Shown here piece after piece: positions 28,815-36,754 of a stretch of DNA of 64,000 nucleotides. The notes beneath the pieces are model-generated. The model saw only the letters and a program-made list of their open reading frames with translations. It made no database searches and was not told the origin of the DNA. Origin of the DNA: Natronobacterium haloterrestre (GTDB lineage Archaea > Halobacteriota > Halobacteria > Halobacteriales > Natrialbaceae); NCBI RefSeq assembly GCF_900112205.1, contig NZ_FOKW01000006.1:238883-302882 (forward strand), written 5' to 3'. The position numbers were made by a program, and so were the translations under genes. Each line of letters begins with the position of its first letter. Position 1 is the first letter of the stretch.

Positions 28815-30080
28815 CTATGCCGTCCGGTCCCACTCGCCCACTTCCACGACCAACCCAGTCCGTCGAAGCCTGTCGGCGAGCGGATCGCCGATTCCCGACG
28901 CCGGCGTGAGCACGCCGCCCTCGAGCGGCGAGTCGATCTCTTCGCAGGCGAGACACATCGCGGCCTCGCCGAGCATATTCGCGGTCGCGCCGTAGCCGGG
29001 ATCCCGGTCGGCGCCGATCCGACTCTCCACGACGAACGGGCCGTCGGGTGCGGTTCCGCGGCCGAGCACGCGGACGGTGAAATACCCGCTCTCGATCTCC
29101 TCTCGAGTCGGTCCCTCTCCCGGATCTGGGAACACGAACCGACGGAGGGCTTCCCGCGTCGGGCCGAAGGCCAGCCCGGCGGTCGCGAGCCCGAGGCCGG
29201 CTGTCACGGCGCTTGCACCGGCCATGCCGACGAGGCCCGGTCCGATTGGTACGACCTCCGTGCACTCGAACTCGCGGCCCCAGGGATATCCGAGTAAGGC
29301 GTTGCTCCGTCTGATCACCCGCTCGTTCACGACCGCCATCGGCGACGGGGCCGTCCACTCCCCTCGCAGCGCGTCGTTCCTCGGGAGGGACTGTGCGCCG
29401 GGGTCGACGCCGTCGCGCTCGCCCGGTGGCGCCAGCGAATACGGATTCCGAAGCGTCTGCCGGGCGACCGGATCGGTGGACGCGGCCCGGAACAGTTCGA
29501 CGGCGCTCGCCATCGTTCCGCCGCTTACCCCGCCGCGAGCGTCCTCGAGGTAGATCCGGGCCAGATCACAGGGCGTCCCGAACTCGTCGATGGCAAACGA
29601 CTGGACGAGCTTCGTCCCGAGGTCGGCGGGGATCGAATCGAACCCGCAACTGTGAACGATCCGTGCGCCCGCATCGACCGCATCGTCGTGGTACCGGTCG
29701 ATCATCTCGCGGACCCAGTTGATTTCGCCGGTGAGGTCGCAGTAATCCGTTCCGGCGGAGATGCACGCCTCGACGAGCGGCGTGCCGTACGTTGTGTACG
29801 GCCCGACGGTCGTACAGACGACGCGGGTCGCTTCGGCGATGGCGTCCAGGCTCTCCCGATCCGTCGCATCGCCGACGACGATCGGAATCTCCTCCCATTC
29901 GGATCGCTGGCGTACGAGCGTCGCTTCCAGTTCGCGAAGCCGCGTCTCGTCGCGACCGCCGAGCGCGAGCGAGAGGTCGTCCGGCGTGTACCGTTCGGTG
30001 AGGTGTTCAGCGACGAGACGGCCGGCGACGCCGGTTGCACCCCAGACGACGAGATCGTGTGTTCGGGCTGTGGTCGACAC
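28815..30080 (-). CDS. Saccharopine dehydrogenase-like oxidoreductase (trans-acting enoyl reductase type)
   Basis: NAD(P)-binding protein, 421 residues. The N-terminal Rossmann domain shows VVWGATGVAGRLVAEHL, LALGGRDETRLRELEATL and VCTTVGPYTTYGTPLVEAC, followed by GTDYCDLTGEINWVREMIDR. This is the hallmark of the saccharopine dehydrogenase-like/trans-acting enoyl reductase family rather than true lysine-pathway enzymes. The middle has HSCGFDSIPADLGTKLV. A hydrophobic segment near 285-305 (GMAGASAVTAGLGLATAG) may associate with membrane lipids, which fits a role in lipid reduction (inference). Confidence 0.9.
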   Translation of the reverse strand: MSTTARTHDLVVWGATGVAGRLVAEHLTERYTPDDLSLALGGRDETRLRELEATLVRQRSEWEEIPIVVGDATDRESLDAIAEATRVVCTTVGPYTTYGTPLVEACISAGTDYCDLTGEINWVREMIDRYHDDAVDAGARIVHSCGFDSIPADLGTKLVQSFAIDEFGTPCDLARIYLEDARGGVSGGTMASAVELFRAASTDPVARQTLRNPYSLAPPGERDGVDPGAQSLPRNDALRGEWTAPSPMAVVNERVIRRSNALLGYPWGREFECTEVVPIGPGLVGMAGASAVTAGLGLATAGLAFGPTREALRRFVFPDPGEGPTREEIESGYFTVRVLGRGTAPDGPFVVESRIGADRDPGYGATANMLGEAAMCLACEEIDSPLEGGVLTPASGIGDPLADRLRRTGLVVEVGEWDRTA

Positions 30081-30176
30081 GAGTACCAGTCGCTTGGTGG
30101 CCTATCGTCCTCAACTGTTCGGTGGCTCCCGCAGTGATCCCGCGTTACAGCGGCAGCGAGGCGAAAGTCCATCCCT

Positions 30177-30932
30177 TCAGGGGCGGGAGGAGGTCGAAGC
30201 AAACCGGGGTAGGATCACTCGTCTGTAAACGACAAGATAAGTGACCGTGACGAAGAGATACAGTCCACTGGTGAGCAGGGGTGGCCAGCCCAGTACAAAA
30301 ATCAAAAACGCAGCCCAGAAGCCACCCAACACGACACCACCCAGTGAAACGACGTGTAGTCCCTCCGTAGACTGTACCTGCAGGTCGCTACCAGTCGTCA
30401 GCCGAAGTCCGATCAGTCCGACTGTGAGGGACGTCCATGTGAGGACTGGGAGCCCAACCACCGTCCAGACGGTTGCTTGCAACCGCTCGGATGAGCTAAT
30501 GAGTATTGCCCAACCGAACAAACTGAATGCGGCCCACGCAATACTCCGCAACAACTCCTCACGTACGATCAGGCGGACTCGTGGATGTCGCAGGAATTCA
30601 CGGAACGGATTCTCTGTTCCGGCCGATTCGTTGTTCAGTGCTCGTTTTCCTTCCGGTGAGAGTGGCCACTCGGACTCCGGATGATTGATGTAATACAGGG
30701 TCGAGTCGGCAACAGTTTCTGTTGCAACGATCCCACGGTTTTCCAGTTCGTCCAGTCGGTTGCGGACGGTGACCTTCGAGACGTCCGGTTTCACCTGCTG
30801 TTCGATCTGCTGTAGTGAAAAGAACGGTCGATCGGACTGGTGCATCGTCTCGATGACGTGCCGTTCCGTGAGTTTCGTATTCACCCTCCTGTCTTCCGGC
30901 AATTCCGCAGAGATCCATGGAGGGAGTGACAT
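30177..30932 (-). CDS. Winged-helix protein fused to a four-helix membrane domain
   Basis: 251-residue protein I do not recognise by name. Residues 15-95 form a winged helix: TKLTERHVIETMHQSDRPFF, then KPDVSKVTVRNRLDELENRG (recognition helix) and IVATETVADSTLYYINHPES (wing). Residues 125-245 contain four hydrophobic segments. The membrane half closely matches the whole protein encoded divergently at 31145. It is probably a membrane-tethered transcription regulator controlling the divergent gene through the repeats at 31039-31098 (inference). GC is lower than the flanks. Confidence 0.75.
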   Translation of the reverse strand: MSLPPWISAELPEDRRVNTKLTERHVIETMHQSDRPFFSLQQIEQQVKPDVSKVTVRNRLDELENRGIVATETVADSTLYYINHPESEWPLSPEGKRALNNESAGTENPFREFLRHPRVRLIVREELLRSIAWAAFSLFGWAILISSSERLQATVWTVVGLPVLTWTSLTVGLIGLRLTTGSDLQVQSTEGLHVVSLGGVVLGGFWAAFLIFVLGWPPLLTSGLYLFVTVTYLVVYRRVILPRFASTSSRP

Positions 30933-30985
30933 CTATTCTTCACGAACCGTCGAAGAAGTATGGAGGTTTCGGACTGTTGACGTTC

Positions 30986-31007
30986 CTATATTACAGAGAA
31001 AATATAG
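30986..31007. promoter_or_regulatory. AT-rich inverted repeat in the divergent promoter
   Basis: ctatatt and aatatag arms with an 8-base spacer lie 54-75 bases upstream of the winged-helix gene. It could be an autoregulatory operator or two opposed TATA-like elements. Confidence 0.4.
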
Positions 31008-31038
31008 CGGGTCAGCTATTGGTGGCTTTCCAGTTCCG

Positions 31039-31098
31039 GACTTTGCGGACGCAAAGTCGGTTTTGCGGCTACAAAACGCTACTATCCGGATGCAAAAC
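31039..31098 (+). promoter_or_regulatory. Three tandem operator-like repeats (cggnyrcaaa)
   Basis: Three direct copies of a cgga/c-g/t-gcaaa unit start at 31046, 31066 and 31087, spaced 20-21 bases (two helical turns). The first two are each part of an inverted repeat (gactttgc/gcaaagtc at 31039-31058; gttttg/caaaac at 31060-31077). They end about a dozen bases before a TATA-like ctttatc at 31110-31116, itself about 30 bases before the ATG at 31145. This geometry suits cooperative binding of a dimeric regulator. Confidence 0.6.
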
Positions 31099-31144
31099 TC
31101 TCACCGGTGCTTTATCAGCAGAAATCCTTGCCTCACCTGTAGAT

Positions 31145-31555
31145 ATGAACCCACAACTACGACGCATCATACGGGAGGAATCGTTGCGAGGCATCGCATG
31201 GATCAGCCTCGGAATTGTCGGATGGCCACTCGTGATTTCAGCGGTAGCGTGGTTGGACGCCACGCCTTTGACGGTCTTCGGGCTACCCGTGCTCACGTGG
31301 GCGACACTCACTGTTGGGATGATCGGGTTGCGACTCATCACGGGAAGTGACTTACAAGTACGAACGAAGGCGGGCCTGGATATCGTCTTGCTGGAAGGGA
31401 TTCTCGTCACCGGATTCCTCGTCGTGTATCTGGTTGCCGTTGCAGGGTGGTCACTCCTCCCCACAGTCGGGGGATACCTCGCTATCACGGTACTGTATGG
31501 CCTCTACTACTGGCAGGTTGTACTTCCACGGATTGAGACCCGCTTCGATGGGTGA
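31145..31555 (+). CDS. Four-helix membrane protein, paralogue of the divergent winged-helix protein
   Basis: 136-residue membrane protein from ATG 31145 (MNPQLRRIIREESLRGIAW). Four hydrophobic segments. It matches the C-terminal half of the divergent protein nearly end to end, sharing FGLPVLTWATLTVGMIGLRL / VGLPVLTWTSLTVGLIGLRL and TGSDLQV, and the ending VVLPR. It lacks the DNA-binding domain. The pair looks like a sensor/partner arrangement; the family is unnamed to me and probably haloarchaeal. Confidence 0.8.
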   Translation: MNPQLRRIIREESLRGIAWISLGIVGWPLVISAVAWLDATPLTVFGLPVLTWATLTVGMIGLRLITGSDLQVRTKAGLDIVLLEGILVTGFLVVYLVAVAGWSLLPTVGGYLAITVLYGLYYWQVVLPRIETRFDG

Positions 31556-31900
31556 TTGTCGCTGCGGTTGCTCACCGATCGGCTGTATCTTTCTATGATT
31601 TCTGCCAAACCAACTGATTAATGAACGGTCCCTCGACCAACCGAGATTGCATCTTCAGTCCTGAATATGCGCCCCGTCTCTTGCGTGCGTCGTTCAATCT
31701 ATATTAAGTATCACAAGCGGCCAATACTCTGAGAATATATCGATAAGATAAATACCCGAAATAAAACAATTGGATCCGCCGGCAGGGGATCTGAGTACGT
31801 AGTACGGGAGTCCATCAAATGTAAAAAACATAGCAGGTGTGGGAAGGGTCCGGAAATGGTAACCGTTAGATTGACAACAGAACAGTAGCTGATCGCTGAT
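31556..31900. other. AT-rich intergenic region before the glycosyltransferase, no gene seen
   Basis: 345 bases with markedly lower GC than the window, especially 31690-31840 (stretches such as tatattaagtatcac and gataagataaatacc). It can hold promoters but I see no convincing ORF, tRNA or repeat. Low GC plus the membrane-protein pair next door suggests a small foreign or fast-evolving island. Confidence 0.5.
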
Positions 31901-33190
31901 ATGGCTCTGGCTCTCCGAAGCACAGTTGAACGAGCCGGCTATCTGTCGGCAGTCATTGCAGTCCTGGCATTCGGGGCCTATGAGGGAGTCCAACGGGAAG
32001 CCATTTCTCTCGACCTCCACTGGCTGATCGTCCGGGTCGTTACGATCGACGCCGTTGCGGCGACGGTCGTTTTCTCGGTACTGGTGACTGTGAGTGGGGT
32101 GATGCTCACGTACGAGGTCTATGGTGAACGTGATCCCGATGAGCGCGTACTAGACGGCCCCCGGGTCGCCGCGATCGTCCCCGCGTATCAAGACGCCAAC
32201 GTGATCGGCGAGAGCGTCGAGACGCTGTTGGCATCAAACTACCGGAATCTCGAGATCGCGATCGTGGGCGAACCCAACGATGAACCCACGGTTTCGGCTG
32301 CCCGTGAATACGCCAGACATCCGAACGTGCAGGTACTAATCAATGGTGATCCAGGTTCCAAAGCCGGTGCAATCAACGACGCCGTCGAGCGGCTAGATGC
32401 CGAGTACTTTGCGGCCTTCGACGTCGACGAACGGATCGATCCTGACTTCATTCCCTCCGCGATGTACCACCTCACCGAGGAGAGCGTTGACGTCTTCCAG
32501 GCGCGTCGTGTTCCTCGCGTTACCGGCCCAGTAGAGGCGTTAGCCTACTGTGAGCGGCTCCTTTTTCACGCCGGTTACAAACTCGTCGAGCCCCTGGGGT
32601 TCACCTACTGTCGGAGTTCTTCCTCCGCGTTCACTCGCGAGGCCTTCGAGACCGTCAACGGTCTCGACGAGTTGCTGACCGAAGATATCGACTTCGCGCA
32701 CAAGTGCTTCCGGGCAGATTTATCCGTTCGGCAATCACGAAATATCACAAACGAGATGGAAGCACCCCACGCTCTTGGCGATCTATGGGGCCAACGCAAG
32801 CGGTGGCGACTCGGCCACATCGAAGTTCTCTTCAAAGCCATTACGGGCGGATACGACCGCGGCGGGCTCCGGGGGAAGATGTCGACGCTCCGGATATTCT
32901 CGAGTCTCGCGGCCAGTGTCTTCCTGGTCGCACTCGCCGCGAAGGTTCTCGTGTTGCTGGTGCTTGATCTCGAATTATTCTTCCTATTGCCGTTCGTGGC
33001 GATCAGCTTGACGATTGTCCCCGTTCTCACTCACGACGTCCGGCAGGGCCACGTCGCCGAGTTGACGCCGGCGTTGATGCTGGTGCCGTTGGTGTATCCA
33101 GGTTTCGGTCTATTGACTATCCGGTGTGCGTTCGAATACTTCCTCAGTTGGGACGGTGAGTGGTATCAGGTCGACAAAGCAGGCGCGTAA
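31901..33190 (+). CDS. Processive family-2 glycosyltransferase (membrane)
   Basis: GT2 enzyme of the cellulose/hyaluronan-synthase-like group, 429 residues. Two N-terminal membrane helices (about 14-30 and 50-70) precede the catalytic domain that starts VAAIVPAYQDANVIGESVETLL. Catalytic motifs are complete: the first Asp region INGDPGSKAGAINDAV, the DxD-type DVDE at 174-177, TED at 260-262 and the processivity motif QRKRW at 298-302. Several C-terminal helices (about 330-415) form the channel. It probably makes or exports an extracellular polysaccharide. No neighbouring polysaccharide genes are present. A strong hairpin lies 55 bases after the stop. Confidence 0.93.
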   Translation: MALALRSTVERAGYLSAVIAVLAFGAYEGVQREAISLDLHWLIVRVVTIDAVAATVVFSVLVTVSGVMLTYEVYGERDPDERVLDGPRVAAIVPAYQDANVIGESVETLLASNYRNLEIAIVGEPNDEPTVSAAREYARHPNVQVLINGDPGSKAGAINDAVERLDAEYFAAFDVDERIDPDFIPSAMYHLTEESVDVFQARRVPRVTGPVEALAYCERLLFHAGYKLVEPLGFTYCRSSSSAFTREAFETVNGLDELLTEDIDFAHKCFRADLSVRQSRNITNEMEAPHALGDLWGQRKRWRLGHIEVLFKAITGGYDRGGLRGKMSTLRIFSSLAASVFLVALAAKVLVLLVLDLELFFLLPFVAISLTIVPVLTHDVRQGHVAELTPALMLVPLVYPGFGLLTIRCAFEYFLSWDGEWYQVDKAGA

Positions 33191-33245
33191 CCGGTCCACT
33201 CCCAGTTCAGATCACCCAACCCCTCTAGTGGCGGTCCAAGCCTGA

Positions 33246-33291
33246 ACTGATGGGTCGAATCCGCTCGTGTGGGCCGGTTCGACCCATCAGT
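33246..33291 (+). terminator. Long perfect hairpin after the glycosyltransferase gene
   Basis: 14-base arms (actgatgggtcgaa / ttcgacccatcagt) with an 18-base loop. It is the only notable structure in the 392-base gap before the carotenoid oxygenase gene. It could be a transcript-end structure or a remnant of a mobile element's termini. Confidence 0.55.
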
Positions 33292-33582
33292 CGACGGTTG
33301 GAACGGTACTAGTTTGGTGCCTGCTCACGTTGAATCCGTGAGACATTGCGATCCGTGAGGGGTTCGGCGGTAACTTGGGCTCTGTCTTCAGCGCCCCGCG
33401 ACGAACAAGTATCGGGACTGTCGGGTTACTAACAGCTGGTGCCCACGTTCGACCGAACAGTTATCTGGCGCTCTGCAACTCGAGAAGACTCCGTATGAAC
33501 AGTTCGATGATCCTTTCACTCGTCCTGCTGCGGCTGGTTCCGCTTCCCGCGGATTGATCGTCGGTCCACCCGATGGAACGGT

Positions 33583-35007
33583 ATGTCGAACGCAACCGAT
33601 CGCGCCTACGAACTCGGGTTCCGAACCGTCGAAACCGAGTACGCCGACCGACGGCTCCCGGTCGAGGGGGCCGTCCCCTCGTGGCTCTCCGGGGCCCTGA
33701 TCCGGAACGGGCCGGGACGGTTCGAGTTCGGCGGGGAGCGTGCGACCCACTGGTTCGACGGCCTGGCGATGCTCCGCCGCTACGGCTTCGACGACGGCAC
33801 CATCTCGTATACGAACCGGTTTCTGCGTACCGAGGCGTACGCGGCCGCCGATTCCGGCCGCGGCGCGACGGAGTTCGCGACCGGCGACGGTTCGCTTCGT
33901 CGGACTCTGCGGTGGCTCCGATCGCTCGGACCACCCGAACCGACGGACAATGCGAACGTTCACGTCGCCCGGCTCGGCGAACACTTCGTCGCGCTCACCG
34001 AGGCCCCGCGCCGAATCGCCTTCGATCCGGTCACGCTCGAGACTCGCGGCGAGTTTCGGTGGCGAGACGACGTCCCGGAGCATCTGGCGACGGCCCACCT
34101 CACGGTCGATCCGAACCGCGAGGAGACGATCGGTTACAGCACGGCGTTCGGTCTCTCCCCCACGTATCACGTCTATCGGATCCCCCACGGACGCGCCGCC
34201 CGACGGCACGTCGCTACCGTGCCGGCCGCCGGCCCCGGATACGTCCACGACTGTTCGGTTACCGAGTCACACGTCGTCATCGTGGAGACGCCGCTGCGGA
34301 TTGCGGTGACGAAGGCGCTGGCCCCGTGGAACGGCAGCGAGGGATTGCTCGATCTGCTCGAGTACGACGAGTCGGCCCCGAGCAGGTTCCTCGTCGTCGA
34401 TCGGGACGCCGAGACGCTCGCCGCGACGCTCGAGTCGCCGCCGTTCTTTACCTTTCACCACGTCAACGCCTACGAGGACGGCGACGAACTGGTCGTCGAT
34501 CTCGTCGCGTTCGACGACGACGAGATCGTTCGGGCGCTCACGTTCGAGGCCCTTTCGGAGGGGGCCTTCGCTACGGCTCCCGACGGTCGGTTCGTCAGGT
34601 ATCGGCTCCACTCCGAGGAGGACCGCGTTCGACGCTCCGAACGGTACGACGGCGGGATGGAGCTTCCGACCGTTCCGGAACCGGTTCGGGGCCGACCGTA
34701 TCGGTACGCGTACGCACAGGCGACCGACAGGGTAGGTGCGAACGGACTGGTCAAACTCGACGTCGAACGGGGCACCGCGACGGAGTGGTGGGAGCGTGGC
34801 ATCTACGTCGAGGAGCCGCGGATGGTTCGACGCCCGGACGGCTCGGCCGAGGACGACGGCGTCGTGATCGCGACGGCGCTGGATACCGGGCGGGAGCGCT
34901 CGATGTTGCTCGTGTTCGATGCGGAGACGCTCGTCGAGTTGGCGCGTGCGCCGCTGCCACACGCCGTCCCGTTCGGGTTTCACGGCCGGTATTTTCCCGA
35001 CGCGTGA
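33583..35007 (+). CDS. Carotenoid cleavage oxygenase (RPE65/BCO/CCO family)
   Basis: Non-heme iron dioxygenase that cleaves a carotenoid or apocarotenoid double bond, 474 residues. The four iron-binding histidines are recognisable: His172 (TAHLTVDP), His222 (YVHDCSVTE), His292/293 (FTFHHVNAYEDG) and His467 near the C-terminus (FGFHGRYF). The family opening VPSWLSGALIRNGPGRFEFG and HWFDGLAMLRRYGF are also present. Haloarchaea usually make retinal with Brp/Blh enzymes; this is a different class and could act on bacterioruberin-type or C40 carotenoids. Starts at ATG 33583; monocistronic. Confidence 0.94.
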   Translation: MSNATDRAYELGFRTVETEYADRRLPVEGAVPSWLSGALIRNGPGRFEFGGERATHWFDGLAMLRRYGFDDGTISYTNRFLRTEAYAAADSGRGATEFATGDGSLRRTLRWLRSLGPPEPTDNANVHVARLGEHFVALTEAPRRIAFDPVTLETRGEFRWRDDVPEHLATAHLTVDPNREETIGYSTAFGLSPTYHVYRIPHGRAARRHVATVPAAGPGYVHDCSVTESHVVIVETPLRIAVTKALAPWNGSEGLLDLLEYDESAPSRFLVVDRDAETLAATLESPPFFTFHHVNAYEDGDELVVDLVAFDDDEIVRALTFEALSEGAFATAPDGRFVRYRLHSEEDRVRRSERYDGGMELPTVPEPVRGRPYRYAYAQATDRVGANGLVKLDVERGTATEWWERGIYVEEPRMVRRPDGSAEDDGVVIATALDTGRERSMLLVFDAETLVELARAPLPHAVPFGFHGRYFPDA

Positions 35008-35085
35008 CCTTGCCCAGGGGGCGACGCGGGCGTTCGCCGCGACGATGAAAGTTAGGTAGCTGGTTCTGGTATCCGAGGGCGATAG

Positions 35086-36093
35086 ATGACCGACTGCATC
35101 TTCTACGGCGGCAAAGGCGGCGTCGGCAAGACGACCTGTGCGGCCGCGACCGCCGTCGCGCTCGCCGACGCTGGGCGAGAGACCCTGGTCGTCTCGACCG
35201 ACCCGGCCCACTCACTGTCGGACTCGCTCGAGGTCGACCTCGGGCCGGAGCCCGCTCCCGTCGCGCTCGAGCCGTCCGGCGGGAACGACGCCGAACCGGC
35301 GAGCGGATCCCCGACAAACGTGGCCGCCGGTACCCTCTGGGCCGCCGAGATCGACCCCGACGCGCAGGCACAGCGATACGAGAAACTGGCGACTGCGCTG
35401 GCCGCTGACCTGCGCAGCGCCGGCATCCGGCTCTCCGACGAGGAGGTCGAGCGGATCTTCGCCGCCGGAACCCCCGCAGGCGGCGACGAAATCGCCGCGC
35501 TGGACCTGTTCGTCGAGTACCTCGAGTCGGACGACCCGGACTGGGACGTCGTCGTCTTCGACACCGCGCCGACGGGTCACACACTGCGGCTGTTCGACAC
35601 GCCCGAGGTGATGGGGCTAGCCCTCGAAACGGCCCGCTCGCTGCGCGGTCAGGTCCGGCGGATCGGCTCTGCGGCCCGAACGGCGATGTTCGGCCCGATG
35701 GCGGGGATGCGCGGCGACGACGACGGCGACGACCTCGAGGCGTTCCGGGACCGCCTCGAGCGGGCCCGCGAACTGCTCGTCGATCCCGACAGGACGGAGT
35801 TCCGGGTCGTCACGATCCCAGAGGGGATGGCGATCGCGGAGACCGAACGGCTGGTCGATCGGCTCCGGGAGGCCGAGGTACCCGTCGAGCGCCTGGTCGT
35901 GAACCGGGTGTTCGAGGCCCCGCCGGAGGGGTGCCCGCGGTGTGCGGACCGCCGGGAGCGACACGCAGCGCGCGTCGCCGAGATCCGCGAGACGTTCTCC
36001 GACCTCGAGGTCGTCACCGTGCCGGAACTCGAGGGGGAGGTACAGGGACTCGAGGCGGTGCGAACGGTCTCTCGGCGGTTACCAGCCGAGTGA
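35086..36093 (+). CDS. Get3/ArsA-family ATPase
   Basis: Cytosolic P-loop ATPase, 335 residues, one ATPase domain as in archaeal Get3 (tail-anchored protein targeting) rather than the tandem bacterial ArsA. The deviant P-loop YGGKGGVGKTT is at 7-17. Switch motifs VSTDPAHSLSDSLEV and VVFDTAPTGHTLRLFDTPE follow, and a CPRCADRR motif near 283 supplies the CxxC used for zinc-mediated dimerisation. A low-complexity insert at about 60-80 is typical of halophiles. The role by family is membrane-protein targeting; arsenite extrusion is less likely as no ars genes are near. Confidence 0.93.
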   Translation: MTDCIFYGGKGGVGKTTCAAATAVALADAGRETLVVSTDPAHSLSDSLEVDLGPEPAPVALEPSGGNDAEPASGSPTNVAAGTLWAAEIDPDAQAQRYEKLATALAADLRSAGIRLSDEEVERIFAAGTPAGGDEIAALDLFVEYLESDDPDWDVVVFDTAPTGHTLRLFDTPEVMGLALETARSLRGQVRRIGSAARTAMFGPMAGMRGDDDGDDLEAFRDRLERARELLVDPDRTEFRVVTIPEGMAIAETERLVDRLREAEVPVERLVVNRVFEAPPEGCPRCADRRERHAARVAEIRETFSDLEVVTVPELEGEVQGLEAVRTVSRRLPAE

Positions 36094-36151
36094 ACGCCGC
36101 CGTTCCGGTCGCTTTCCCAACAATTTTTACGATTCCCGACGCGGGGCCGGT

Positions 36152-36748
36152 ATGTCGTTGTTTCCGACCGAAATGGAGAGCGAGCGGCTCCGGTACGAGC
36201 GACTCCACCCCGACGACGTCGACCCGTTCGACCTGTACGAGCACGTCCGCGCCGGCGCGCCCCACATCGACGAGATCACCGAGCACGTCACCTGGGAGCC
36301 GTACGACCACCCGCAGGAGGCCCTCGAGTGGATCGAGACCTGCGGCGAGGAGTTCGAGGCCAGCGACGCCGCGACGTACGTGATGCGACCGACGGAGGGC
36401 GACCGAGCGGGCGAGTTCGCCGGCCTGACGGGGCTGTCCCTCGACTGGGACCGTCGGGTCGCGACGCTCGGCGTCTGGTTCCGGAAACCGTTCTGGGGCC
36501 GCGGATACTCGGGGGAACGCGCCGGCCGCATGCTCGAACTCGCCTTCGACCGGCTCGACCTCGAGGTCGTCACGGTATCCCACGACCCCGACAACGACAA
36601 CTCGCGGCGGGCCATCGAGCGCTACGTCGAGCGGTTCGGCGGCCGCAGGGAGGGTCGGATCCGCAACGACATCGTCATCGACGGCGAACCGCGGGACTCG
36701 ATCCGCTACAGCATCTCCCGCGAGGAGTGGCGGGCGAACCGGGAGTGA
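36152..36748 (+). CDS. GNAT-family (RimJ/RimL-like) N-acetyltransferase
   Basis: 198-residue acetyltransferase from ATG 36152 (MSLFPTEMESERLRYERLHP). The pattern is that of ribosomal-protein-type RimJ/L enzymes: an N-terminal TERLxxRxL-like strand, LSLDWDRRVATLGVWFRKPF and then WGRGYSGERAGRMLELAFDRL (acetyl-CoA site), followed by HDPDNDNSRRAIERYVERFGG. The acceptor is unknown. It lies 58 bases after the Get3 gene and converges with ligA. Confidence 0.9.
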   Translation: MSLFPTEMESERLRYERLHPDDVDPFDLYEHVRAGAPHIDEITEHVTWEPYDHPQEALEWIETCGEEFEASDAATYVMRPTEGDRAGEFAGLTGLSLDWDRRVATLGVWFRKPFWGRGYSGERAGRMLELAFDRLDLEVVTVSHDPDNDNSRRAIERYVERFGGRREGRIRNDIVIDGEPRDSIRYSISREEWRANRE

Positions 36749-36754
36749 TCACCT

